Below, in pieces: positions 54,125 to 62,348 of a stretch of DNA of 64,000 bases. The notes beneath the pieces were generated by a model. It ran no database searches. It had not been told where the DNA came from and saw nothing but the letters and a program-made list of their open reading frames with translations. Source of the DNA: Thermomicrobiales bacterium. GTDB taxonomy: Bacteria > Chloroflexota > Chloroflexia > Thermomicrobiales > UBA6265. Within the stretch, counting starts at the first letter, position 1. Every line of letters begins with the position of its first letter. Made by a program: the position numbers and the translations under genes. The stretch lies in the NCBI GenBank assembly GCA_041390825.1, contig JAWKPF010000017.1, positions 32,842 to 96,841 of the forward strand, read 5' to 3'.

Positions 54125-55623
54125 CTCGTTCCCTGAGCGATCTGGCGCGGACCGTGCCCGGGGCGACGGTCTCGGGGGACGTGAGCGTCCAAATCCAGGA
54201 CATTCAGTACGATTCTCGGCTGGTCACGCCGGGCGCATTGTTCGTCGCGCTTCGTGGCGGCTATGTGGACGGCCACGATTTCATCCAGAGCGCGCTCGAT
54301 CGCGGCGCAGTCGCGGTCATCGTCGACCGGACTATCGACCTCGACGTGCCGGCGATTCACGTTGCGGACTCACGTTCGGCGCTGTCGCCCATTTCGGCAG
54401 CGTTTTTCGGCCATCCATCCCACAAGCTTCAGGTTGTCGGCATCACTGGCACCGACGGCAAGACCACGACGAGCTATCTGGCCGACGCGATCCTCTCGCA
54501 TGCCGGAATCGTCACCGGGGTGATTGGCACCGTTTCCGTGAAGATCGCGGAACAGGTCGTCCAACATGAGACCCGACAGACAACACCTGAATCGATCGAG
54601 ATTCAGCGCCTTCTGGCGCAGATGGTCGACGCAGGCGTCGAGACCGCAATTCTCGAAGCAACTTCTCATGGTCTGGCGCAGCATCGACTCGACGATGTCG
54701 ATTTCTCGGTTGGGGCAGTCACCAACATCACCCATGAGCATCTGGAGTTTCACAAGACGATCGCCGCATACCGGGCCGCCAAGGCAACCTTGTTCGACAG
54801 GGTGGCCTCCAGGAACGGCATTGCTGTGGTGAATCTGGATGACGAGGGAGCCCAGGCCGTCCTGCCGCATGCCGCGGGCGCGACCGTTCTGCGATATAGC
54901 TGTCTCGATCGCGACGCTGAAATCTTCGCATCGAACATCGACATCAGCGTTGACGGGACGTCGTTCGACCTGGCACTAGGCGGAACCACGGTGTCAATGC
55001 GAAGCCCGCTCATCGGACAGTTCAATGTCGAGAATGCACTGGCCGCGATTGGCATCGCACGTGCCATGGGACTCGATATCAAAGAGATCGCGGCAGGGCT
55101 TGCGACGGCCCCGGCGATTCCGGGCCGGATGCAACGCGTCGATGAGGGCCAGCCATTCTCTGTCATCGTCGACTATGCGCACACGCCTGAATCACTGCAG
55201 AAACTGCTGGTCCTTTTGCGATCATTGAGTCCGACGAGTCGCATCATCGCAGTCAGCGGAAGTGCAGGCGAGCGCGACGTGCCCAAGCGCGCGCTGCAGG
55301 GCGGCGTCTCGGCCCGCCTGGCGGATTTCAGCGTCTTCACCAACGAGGATCCACGCTTCGAGGATGCCGAAACGATCATCGGCCAGATCGCCGATGGCGC
55401 GATAGCGGCCGGCGCGACGCCCGGAGTCGACTTCCTGACCATTGTCGAGCGACGCGACGCGATCGCAGCGGCTCTCGAGCGAGCCCAGCCAGGAGACATC
55501 GTCCTCCTGGCTGGCAAAGGGCATGAACGCTCGATTATCTGGAACGGCGAAAAGATTCCCTGGGATGAGCCGGCAGTTGCCGCCCAACTGCTGAACGCGC
55601 TGGGCTACGTCCGGGCTGCTTGA
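54121..55623 (+). CDS. murE: UDP-N-acetylmuramoyl-tripeptide synthetase MurE
   Basis: MurE adds the third amino acid to UDP-MurNAc-L-Ala-D-Glu. The 500-residue protein has an N-terminal uridine-binding domain ('IQYDSRLVTPGALFVALRGG'), the ATP loop 'GITGTDGKTTTSYLADAIL' (residues 108-126), 'TTPESIEIQRLLAQMVDAG', 'EATSHGLAQHRL', the carbamylated-lysine region 'HKTIAAYRAAKATLF' (Lys221), and C-terminal 'VDYAHTPESLQKLL' and 'LAGKGHERSI'. The specificity motif, DNPR in meso-diaminopimelate enzymes, reads 'TNEDPRFED' (407-415), so the third residue is not certain. It overlaps FemAB at its start and aspS (opposite strand) by 19 bases at its end. Confidence 0.93.
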   Translation: MTRSLSDLARTVPGATVSGDVSVQIQDIQYDSRLVTPGALFVALRGGYVDGHDFIQSALDRGAVAVIVDRTIDLDVPAIHVADSRSALSPISAAFFGHPSHKLQVVGITGTDGKTTTSYLADAILSHAGIVTGVIGTVSVKIAEQVVQHETRQTTPESIEIQRLLAQMVDAGVETAILEATSHGLAQHRLDDVDFSVGAVTNITHEHLEFHKTIAAYRAAKATLFDRVASRNGIAVVNLDDEGAQAVLPHAAGATVLRYSCLDRDAEIFASNIDISVDGTSFDLALGGTTVSMRSPLIGQFNVENALAAIGIARAMGLDIKEIAAGLATAPAIPGRMQRVDEGQPFSVIVDYAHTPESLQKLLVLLRSLSPTSRIIAVSGSAGERDVPKRALQGGVSARLADFSVFTNEDPRFEDAETIIGQIADGAIAAGATPGVDFLTIVERRDAIAAALERAQPGDIVLLAGKGHERSIIWNGEKIPWDEPAVAAQLLNALGYVRAA

Positions 55624-57422
55624 TCTTTGTCGACGTTCGGCCTCAGCGATAGCCCGACATCGACCAGTTGCTGCTCCTCGATCGGGGAGGGCGCATCGAA
55701 CATCAAATCGACGCCGCGCTGATTCTTTGGGAAGGCCATGACTTCGCGGATGTTGGATTCATCCGCCGCAAACATCACCCACCGGTCGATACCCATGGCA
55801 ATTCCGCCGTGCGGAGGAGCGCCGAACTCGAGCGCATCCAGGATCGCGCCAAACCGCTCCTGCTGCGCTTCGGGAGAATGGCCCATCATGGAGAAGATCA
55901 TCGCCTGATCGGCGCGAGTGTGCATTCGGACCGACCCGCCACCGACCTCGAAGCCATTCAGGGTCAGATCGTATTGCTTGGCGCGCACGGCGCCGGGATC
56001 AGTCGCGAGCAGCGGACGATCCTCTTCCAGAAATCCCGAGAAGGGATTGTGGGTCGCATCCCAGCGCTGCCCCTCCTCGTCCCATTCAAGCAGCGGGAAC
56101 TCATAGATCCACAAGTAGTGGAACACGTTTGGATCGGCCAGGCCGAGCACATCTCCGAAATGCGTCCGAAGCGCTGAGAGCGACTTGGAAACGACATCGA
56201 ACGAATCGGCCACGAGCAACACAAGGTCGCCTTCGTCTGCGCCAAGGTCAGTGGTAACGGCCGCGAGCTCGCCTTCGGACAGGAACTTCGCGACGGGTGA
56301 CTTGATCTCCCCCTCACGCAGGGCGAAGGTCGCCAGTCCCTTGGCGCCGTTCGCTTTGGCGATTTCCGTGATGTCGTCGATCTGCTTGCGCGTGTAGTCG
56401 GCGCATCCCGGAACCACGATCCCCTTGATCACCCCACCGTTCTCGATCACACCGGCGAACGCTTTGAACTCGGTCCCGCGAACCGCGTCCGTCACATTCT
56501 GGAACTCCAACCCGAAGCGCATGTCGGGCCGGTCGCTGCCAAATCGCTCCATTGCCTCGTGATACGTCAACCGTGAGAACGGGCGATTGAATGACTTGTC
56601 GGTGAATGTCTCGGTCAATTCGATGAAGAGCTGCTCGATCAGCCCCATCACGTCTTCCTGCGAGACAAACGACATCTCGATGTCGAGCTGCGTGAATTCC
56701 GGTTGCCGGTCGGCGCGCTGCGCCTCATCGCGGAAGCAACGCGCGATCTGGAAATACCGGTCGAGTCCCGACACCATCAGAAGCTGCTTCAGCTGCTGAG
56801 GCGATTGCGGCAGCGCATAGAACTCACCGGGAAAACCGCTGGATGGCACGACAAAGTCGCGTGCTCCCTCTGGCGTGCTGCGAATCAGAAGGGGCGTCTC
56901 GACCTCGACAAACCCACGATCGTCCAGGAAGTCGCGCATGTACTTCACGATCTGGTGCCGCAAGATGACATTGCGCTGCATCCGTTCCCGGCGCAGGTCG
57001 AGGTAGCGATATTTCAACCGAAGGGATTCATCGACATCGCTCTCTTCGTTGATGTAGAAGGGCGGATTCAACGATGTGTTGAGAACGGTGAGGCTCTGGA
57101 CCTCGATCTCGATCTCTCCGGTCGCCAGGCGAGGGTTCTTCGTTCCCTCTGGTCGTTCACGGACGATGCCGGTTGCCTCCAGCACGTACTCGTTCCGCAC
57201 CTCGCTGGCCATCGCATGGGCGTCTGGCTGGATCTCGGGGTTGAAGACGATCTGTGTCAGGCCATAACGGTCTCGAAGGTCGATGAAAATCAAACCGCCG
57301 AGATCGCGTCGCCGATTCACCCAACCTCGTAGCACCACGTTCTCGCCGGCATTGGCTCCCCGGAGCGAACCACACGTCAGTTTTCCGGTTACTGCTGGAT
57401 CGACATCGCGAAACGTGGACAC
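55605..57422 (-). CDS. aspS: Aspartyl-tRNA synthetase
   Basis: AspS charges tRNA-Asp (and tRNA-Asn in organisms without AsnRS). The 605-residue protein shows the N-terminal OB fold ('VVLRGWVNRRRDLGGLIFID' and 'LRDRYGLTQIVF'), class II motif 2 'CFRDEAQRADRQPEFTQLDI', the bacterial GAD insertion around residues 290-420, and motif 3 'PPHGGIAMGIDRWVM'. Length is typical of bacterial AspRS. Whether it is discriminating or non-discriminating is not decided here. It follows mazG by 35 bases in the murJ-lepA-mazG-aspS run and its 3' end overlaps murE. Confidence 0.96.
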   Translation of the reverse strand: MSTFRDVDPAVTGKLTCGSLRGANAGENVVLRGWVNRRRDLGGLIFIDLRDRYGLTQIVFNPEIQPDAHAMASEVRNEYVLEATGIVRERPEGTKNPRLATGEIEIEVQSLTVLNTSLNPPFYINEESDVDESLRLKYRYLDLRRERMQRNVILRHQIVKYMRDFLDDRGFVEVETPLLIRSTPEGARDFVVPSSGFPGEFYALPQSPQQLKQLLMVSGLDRYFQIARCFRDEAQRADRQPEFTQLDIEMSFVSQEDVMGLIEQLFIELTETFTDKSFNRPFSRLTYHEAMERFGSDRPDMRFGLEFQNVTDAVRGTEFKAFAGVIENGGVIKGIVVPGCADYTRKQIDDITEIAKANGAKGLATFALREGEIKSPVAKFLSEGELAAVTTDLGADEGDLVLLVADSFDVVSKSLSALRTHFGDVLGLADPNVFHYLWIYEFPLLEWDEEGQRWDATHNPFSGFLEEDRPLLATDPGAVRAKQYDLTLNGFEVGGGSVRMHTRADQAMIFSMMGHSPEAQQERFGAILDALEFGAPPHGGIAMGIDRWVMFAADESNIREVMAFPKNQRGVDLMFDAPSPIEEQQLVDVGLSLRPNVDKDQAART

Positions 57423-57457
57423 ACGAACCCCTTCTTCAATAGTCCAATGGAGACAAG

Positions 57458-58300
57458 TCAGCTCGCTGCGTACTTGTTGTCGAATGCGGTCTGCAATTCT
57501 GCTTCCGGGTCGCGACCGGCAGCAATCGCCGCTTCGATCATCGCCAGCAGCGTATCGCCCTGGGGCAGCACCTGATCGACGCTGATCTCCCCCGCATCCT
57601 CGCGCATGGCCATCGCTTTCGCGATCACCGGCATCGACTTCGGCAGCCGATCATACTTGCTTCGTGGCTTGGCCGTGGCGCCACGTTCCTCGCGTTTGAT
57701 GCGTTGCCAGGTCGAGAGCACCGCCTCAGGAGTATCAGCGGCGTCATCGCCAAAGACATGGGGATGCCGCCGGATCAACTTTCGGTTCACCGTTTCGTAG
57801 ACATCCTCGATGGTGAACGCGCCCTGTTCTTCGGCGATCTGGGTCAGCAGCGCGACGATCAGGAGAAGGTCGCCGAGCTCACCAGCCAGCTCGCCGGAGT
57901 CTCCGTCGGCGATCGCATCGACCACTTCGTAAGCTTCTTCGGCGACCTTGGACGACAGGCTCTGCAAGTCCTGTGCCCGGTCCCAGGGGCAACCCTGGGG
58001 CGAGCGGAGATAGGCGATGATCTCGTGAAGGCGCTGGGCGCTTCGCCAGTTCTCGGCAACCGGGATTGGGGCAATGTCGAGATCGAAGAGCAGGTCGTCG
58101 TTCGGACGCACGTCGACGTTCTCGTACGGCCCATATGCTCGTTCGAGCAGAGCCATGATGCTCACAAGCTGCTTTTCGCTCAACCCCAAAACGCGGGTTC
58201 GGCGCGTTGCCGCCACGTCGAGCATCGGGCCACTGAACGGCGCTTCCTCGATCCGGCGCAGCAGCTCTTCGGCAACAATGACCTGCTCAGACGAATGCAC
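57458..58300 (-). CDS. mazG: Nucleoside triphosphate pyrophosphohydrolase MazG
   Basis: MazG hydrolyses NTPs to NMP and pyrophosphate, cleaning the nucleotide pool. The 280-residue protein has an N-terminal region of about 85 residues and then 'RLHEIIAYLRSPQGCPWDRA' and 'SLSSKVAEEAYEVVDAIADG' with metal ligands EE121-122, followed by 'ELAGELGDLLLIVALLTQIA' and 'RKLIRRHPHVFGDDAADTPE', all standard. The N-terminal extension may be a shrunken remnant of the tetrapyrrole-methylase-like domain fused to MazG in some bacteria; that is inference. GTG at 58300, five bases after the lepA stop, is used because the longer frame lies inside lepA. Confidence 0.92.
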   Translation of the reverse strand: MHSSEQVIVAEELLRRIEEAPFSGPMLDVAATRRTRVLGLSEKQLVSIMALLERAYGPYENVDVRPNDDLLFDLDIAPIPVAENWRSAQRLHEIIAYLRSPQGCPWDRAQDLQSLSSKVAEEAYEVVDAIADGDSGELAGELGDLLLIVALLTQIAEEQGAFTIEDVYETVNRKLIRRHPHVFGDDAADTPEAVLSTWQRIKREERGATAKPRSKYDRLPKSMPVIAKAMAMREDAGEISVDQVLPQGDTLLAMIEAAIAAGRDPEAELQTAFDNKYAAS

Positions 58301-58305
58301 TGAAA

Positions 58306-60144
58306 CTAGCTCTTCGCATTCTGACTGCTGTCGTTCAGGCTCAGCACGGCCATGAAGGCTTCCTGGGGAATCTCGACACTGCCGACCATCTTCATGCGCG
58401 CCTTGCCTTCTTTCTGCTTTTCCAGCAGCTTGCGCTTGCGCGTGATGTCTCCGCCATAGCATTTGGCAAGCACGTTTTTGCGCATCGCCTTGACGGTTTC
58501 GCGCGCGACGATCCGGCTACCGATCGACGCCTGAATCGGCACATCGAACATCTGGCGCGGGATCAAACGGCGGAGCGCATTCACCAACTCTCGACCGCGC
58601 GAATAGGCTTCGTCGCGATGGGTGATGATGGAGAGCGCATCGACCGCGGTGCCGTTGACCAGAACATCGAGCTTCACCAGATCGGCCGGCTGGAGCGAAT
58701 TGAAGGTGTAGTCGAGCGACGCGTAGCCCTGGGTGCGGCTCTTGAGCTGATCGTAGAAGTCGATGATCACTTCACCCAGCGGCATCTCGAAGTTCAACTG
58801 CACGCGGTCTTCATCGAGATAGGTCATCTCCTTGAACGCCCCGCGCCGTGCGGTCACGAGTTCCATCACATTCCCGATGTACCGTGCCGGAACGATGATC
58901 GTGAGGTTCATCCGCGGTTCGCGGATTTCGTCGATCGATCCGGGATCAGGCAAGTCGGACGGATTGTCGATCACCTTGATCTCGCCGCTGCGCAGCAGCA
59001 CCTCGTACTCCACGCTCGGCGCCGTTGTGAGCAGTTCGAGCTTGTATTCGCGCTCCAGGCGTTCCTGAATGATCTCCATGTGCAGAAGACCAAGAAAACC
59101 GGCGCGGAACCCAAACCCCAGCGCGGCGGAAGATTCAGGTTCATAGACGAGCGACGCGTCGTTCAGACTCAAACGGTCGAGCGCGTCCCGCAACATCGGG
59201 TACTCCTCGCCCTCGACTGGATAGAGCCCCGCAAAGACCATAGGCTTCGCTGGCCTATAGCCCGGAACCGGCGCGGCCGCAGGGAGTGCGGCGCTCGTGA
59301 TGGTGTCGCCAACCTGAAGATCTTTGACGGCCTTCAATCCCGTCGCGATGTAGCCAACCTCACCACAATAGAGCCCGTCGACCGGAGTCATTCCCGGTGA
59401 AAAGTATCCGAGCTCGAGGACTTCCGACTCTTTGCCGGTGGCCATCAAGCGGATGCGGTCATCCTTGTGGATCGCGCCATCGACCATCTTGACATATGCA
59501 ATCACGCCCTTATACGGGTCGTAATGCGAGTCGAAAATCAGGCCCCGGGCGGGAGCATCTGGATTGCCACTCGGTGGAGGAACATGCGTGACGACCGATT
59601 CGAGAACCTCGGGGATACCGACACCGGTCTTGGCAGATGCGGGAACGATTTCGTCATCCAGCAAACCGATGACGTTTTCTACTTCTTTCCGTACGCCTTC
59701 TGGATTCGCGCTCGGAAGGTCGATCTTGTTGATGACGGCAATGATCGCGAGACTCTGCTCGAGTGCCAGGTAGACATTTGCCAGTGTCTGGGCTTCGATC
59801 CCCTGGCTGGCGTCCACCACCAGCAACGCGCCTTCGCACGCCGCCAGCGAACGACTGACCTCATACGAGAAGTCCACGTGACCAGGGGTGTCGATCAGAT
59901 TGAGCTGATAGTCGAGGCCGTCCCTGGCCGTGAACTGCATGCGCACGGCTCGGGCCTTGATGGTGATGCCCTTTTCCCGCTCGAGATCCATGGAGTCGAG
60001 CAGTTGCTGCACCATCTGGCGCGATTCGACGGTACCGGTGTACTCGAGCAGGCGGTCGGCGAGGGTGGATTTGCCATGGTCGATATGGGCGATGATGCTG
60101 AAATTCCGGATCCGCTCCAGGGGGATCCGGGCACCACGAGACAT
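58306..60144 (-). CDS. lepA: Elongation factor 4 (LepA)
   Basis: LepA is a ribosome-associated GTPase implicated in back-translocation or initiation. From ATG at 60144 the 612-residue protein begins 'MSRGARIPLERIRNFSIIAH' and has the P-loop 'AHIDHGKST', switch region 'EREKGITIKARAVRMQF', 'DTPGHVDFSYEVSRSLAACE' and 'NKIDLPSANPEGV'. The LepA-specific C-terminus is 'SRIVARETVKAMRKNVLAKC' then 'YGGDITRKRKLLEKQKEGKA'. Starts at 60174 and 60207 are also open. A TATAAT box at 60182-60187 would place transcription start near 60175, so the outermost start is unlikely and ATG at 60174 would be leaderless. Confidence 0.95.
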   Translation of the reverse strand: MSRGARIPLERIRNFSIIAHIDHGKSTLADRLLEYTGTVESRQMVQQLLDSMDLEREKGITIKARAVRMQFTARDGLDYQLNLIDTPGHVDFSYEVSRSLAACEGALLVVDASQGIEAQTLANVYLALEQSLAIIAVINKIDLPSANPEGVRKEVENVIGLLDDEIVPASAKTGVGIPEVLESVVTHVPPPSGNPDAPARGLIFDSHYDPYKGVIAYVKMVDGAIHKDDRIRLMATGKESEVLELGYFSPGMTPVDGLYCGEVGYIATGLKAVKDLQVGDTITSAALPAAAPVPGYRPAKPMVFAGLYPVEGEEYPMLRDALDRLSLNDASLVYEPESSAALGFGFRAGFLGLLHMEIIQERLEREYKLELLTTAPSVEYEVLLRSGEIKVIDNPSDLPDPGSIDEIREPRMNLTIIVPARYIGNVMELVTARRGAFKEMTYLDEDRVQLNFEMPLGEVIIDFYDQLKSRTQGYASLDYTFNSLQPADLVKLDVLVNGTAVDALSIITHRDEAYSRGRELVNALRRLIPRQMFDVPIQASIGSRIVARETVKAMRKNVLAKCYGGDITRKRKLLEKQKEGKARMKMVGSVEIPQEAFMAVLSLNDSSQNAKS

Positions 60145-60181
60145 CCCAACCAGGAGCGAGGCATCGACCGACATGCGCGTG

Positions 60182-60187
60182 ATTATA
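60182..60187 (-). promoter_or_regulatory. Perfect -10 box (TATAAT) just upstream of lepA
   Basis: TATAAT on the minus strand lies 8 bases before ATG 60174. No strong -35 is seen at 16-18 bases. It would start a lepA transcript with little or no leader for ATG 60174, or about 30 bases for ATG 60144. Confidence 0.5.
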
Positions 60188-60215
60188 GTCGACTGCTGGA
60201 TCGGCACATAGCCAT

Positions 60216-61895
60216 CTAGCCGATGTGCGCGAGACGCCGCACGCGACCCCGGATCTTCTCCATCGGGTTGCGCGCTTCAGGAATGCTCAACAGCCAGGCG
60301 AACAGCACATAGGCGGCCAGGCAAGCGCCTACAGCCATGCCAAGAAAAGCCAGTTGAACGGCGCGATTGATGTCCGGGTCGCCGGTAATCTCCTCGAGTT
60401 GGGTAGCAGTCAACGCCGAAACGAGCGCCATGCCCGCGGTTGCGAGCACGATCTTGGCAAGCCAGACTCCGAACTCCGTGCCAAATCCCCCGATGCGCCG
60501 CCGGAGAATCACGAACAGAATGAACGCCTCGACGCCAGTGCTCACGCTGAGCGCAAGCGCCAAACCGACATGTCCCATGGAATCCAGCAGCAGCTTCGAC
60601 AGGATGATATTCAGCACGATGATGAGAATGCCGGCAGCCACTGGCGTTACCGTGTCTTTCATCGCATAGAACGTGCGCGCCAGCACTTCGACGAGCCCGT
60701 ACCAGATGAGCCCAAGCGAGAGGAATGCCAACGGTTCTGAGGCGAGAATGGTGGAATTCGCGTCGAAGTTTCCGCTCTGGAAGATGGTCTGAAAGAGCGA
60801 GGTTCGAAACTCGAACAGGCCGATCGTGGCCGGAATCAGCAAGAAGAGCAGAGGACGCAAACCGCGTTGAAGCGTGTTTCGAAACTCGTCGATCTCACCG
60901 AGCTCCCATTGCGCGGCCATTGTCGGGAAAACCACGGTTCCGATGCTGAGGGCCAGCACGCCGTTCGGCAACATGAGCATCTGCCAGGCGTAATTCAGGC
61001 CAGAGACGCTTCCTTCACCCGCCTGCGAGGCAAAGTGATTGACCGCCACGAAATTGATCTGGAACGCCGCTTGCCCAACCACGCGCGGGAGCAGAAGAAC
61101 CCCAACTTCAGAGAGCCCTGCGACATTCCGCGAGAGGGTCGGGCGGAAGACAAGTCCGGTTCGCACGACACCGGGAATCTGAATCCCAACATGCAGGAGC
61201 GCGCCGATGAGCACCCCAAACGTCACACCCTCGATACCGTATTCCGGTGCGAGGAAAATGGCCGCCAGGACGATCGCCAGGTTATAGACAACCGGCGCCA
61301 GCGCCGGCAGTGTGAACTGGAGATGAGTTTCCAGGATTCCCTTCGCTGCAATGCCCATTCCCAGGAGAAGCGGGGAGAGCAGCAACATGCGCATCGTCTG
61401 AATGGCGAGATCCATCGCTGCCGGCGGTAAGTCGGGCGCGACGACCGTCCGCATCAAGGGCCCCGCAAGCGCGAACGTGATCAACCCAAGGACGACGGTG
61501 GTCAGCGCTGTCCAGGTGATGACCGCCGACGCGAGCCGGTCCGCGTTCTCTTTTTCTCCCTTCGCCAGGAGCCCGCCGAAAACGGGAATGAAGGCGGCGC
61601 CAAACGCGCCGGACATAATGACGAGAAAGAGCAGATCGGGGATGCGGAACGCGCTGACGTAGGCGTCGTAATCGCTGGATGTGCCGAAACGGTTCGCCAG
61701 GATGATCTCTCGGAGCAGCCCCAAAACTCGGCTCGCAAGAAATGCGACGCCGATGATAACCGCGCTCCTGGCCATCGACCGCCCTGCCGGAGACGGCGCA
61801 TCGCCGCCAGCATAGATATCGCCTTCCTCTAGGGGGAAGTCGTCGCTGACCGGTGCATCCCACGCCGGCAAGGGATCATTGATGCGGGCGGTCAC
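60216..61895 (-). CDS. murJ: Lipid II flippase MurJ
   Basis: MurJ flips lipid-linked peptidoglycan precursor across the membrane. The 559-residue protein starts at GTG 61895 with a polar N-terminus of about 40 residues. About fourteen membrane segments follow, beginning 'SAVIIGVAFLASRVLGLLRE', with family motifs 'LANRFGTSSDYDAYVSAFRI' and 'PDLLFLVIMSGAFGAAFIPV', then 'RTFYAMKDTVTPVAAGIL'. The conserved arginines of the MVF superfamily ('SRVLGLLRE') are present. It heads the murJ-lepA-mazG-aspS run and is divergent from rpsT. Together with glmS, murE and FemAB it makes this window rich in wall-synthesis genes. Confidence 0.94.
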   Translation of the reverse strand: MTARINDPLPAWDAPVSDDFPLEEGDIYAGGDAPSPAGRSMARSAVIIGVAFLASRVLGLLREIILANRFGTSSDYDAYVSAFRIPDLLFLVIMSGAFGAAFIPVFGGLLAKGEKENADRLASAVITWTALTTVVLGLITFALAGPLMRTVVAPDLPPAAMDLAIQTMRMLLLSPLLLGMGIAAKGILETHLQFTLPALAPVVYNLAIVLAAIFLAPEYGIEGVTFGVLIGALLHVGIQIPGVVRTGLVFRPTLSRNVAGLSEVGVLLLPRVVGQAAFQINFVAVNHFASQAGEGSVSGLNYAWQMLMLPNGVLALSIGTVVFPTMAAQWELGEIDEFRNTLQRGLRPLLFLLIPATIGLFEFRTSLFQTIFQSGNFDANSTILASEPLAFLSLGLIWYGLVEVLARTFYAMKDTVTPVAAGILIIVLNIILSKLLLDSMGHVGLALALSVSTGVEAFILFVILRRRIGGFGTEFGVWLAKIVLATAGMALVSALTATQLEEITGDPDINRAVQLAFLGMAVGACLAAYVLFAWLLSIPEARNPMEKIRGRVRRLAHIG

Positions 61896-61908
61896 GATTT
61901 GGTATCAT
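61879..61908 (+). promoter_or_regulatory. Sigma70-like promoter for rpsT
   Basis: TTGATG, an 18-base spacer and TATCAT precede rpsT by about 95 bases. The promoter overlaps the start region of the divergent murJ gene. Confidence 0.6.
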
Positions 61909-62000
61909 TGCCCGTCGCGACGCGATGAGCGGGCGCAGCTTCGTGGTGTCGAAATGCTGCGAAGACCATGGATTCCTGACTCTATTGAGGTGAACCGAAA

Positions 62001-62270
62001 TTGGCGAATAGCAAGTCGGCTGAAAAGCGTATCAGGGTTGCCGAGCAAAAGCGACTTCGGAACCGCCCGTATCGAACTGAAGCTCGCACCTACGTGAAGA
62101 AGGCCGAGCTGGCAATTCGACAAGGCGATGCCGAACTTGCGGCCGGAGCAGTGGGCGATGCGATCAGCACGCTCGATCGCGTGGCGAACCGCGGGGTCAT
62201 CCATCCCAACAATGCGGCTCGGCGCAAGTCCCGCCTGATGAAGAAGTACAACACGCTGCTTGCGGGCTAG
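62001..62270 (+). CDS. rpsT: 30S ribosomal protein bS20
   Basis: The 89-residue protein binds 16S rRNA early in assembly. It begins at TTG 62001, fixed by GAGGTG eight bases upstream and by the conserved N-terminus 'MANSKSAEKRIRVAEQKRLR'. 'NRPYRTEARTYVKKAELAIR' follows, with the C-terminal 'GVIHPNNAARRKSRLMKKYN'. Length and composition are standard. It is monocistronic, with its own promoter and terminator. Confidence 0.97.
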   Translation: MANSKSAEKRIRVAEQKRLRNRPYRTEARTYVKKAELAIRQGDAELAAGAVGDAISTLDRVANRGVIHPNNAARRKSRLMKKYNTLLAG

Positions 62271-62316
62271 ATTCCCCGCGAGCAGGTAGCTTGTCGGCAA
62301 TGGGCCGGCGCGCGGA

Positions 62317-62348
62317 AAAACCGGTGGCGTTCCAGCTACCGGTTTTCT
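62317..62348. terminator. Shared terminator of rpsT (+) and holA (-)
   Basis: A perfect 9-bp stem (AAAACCGGT/ACCGGTTTT) with a 12-base loop and T/A runs on both sides ends both converging transcripts. The holA stop codon (62336-62338) lies inside the hairpin. Confidence 0.88.
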
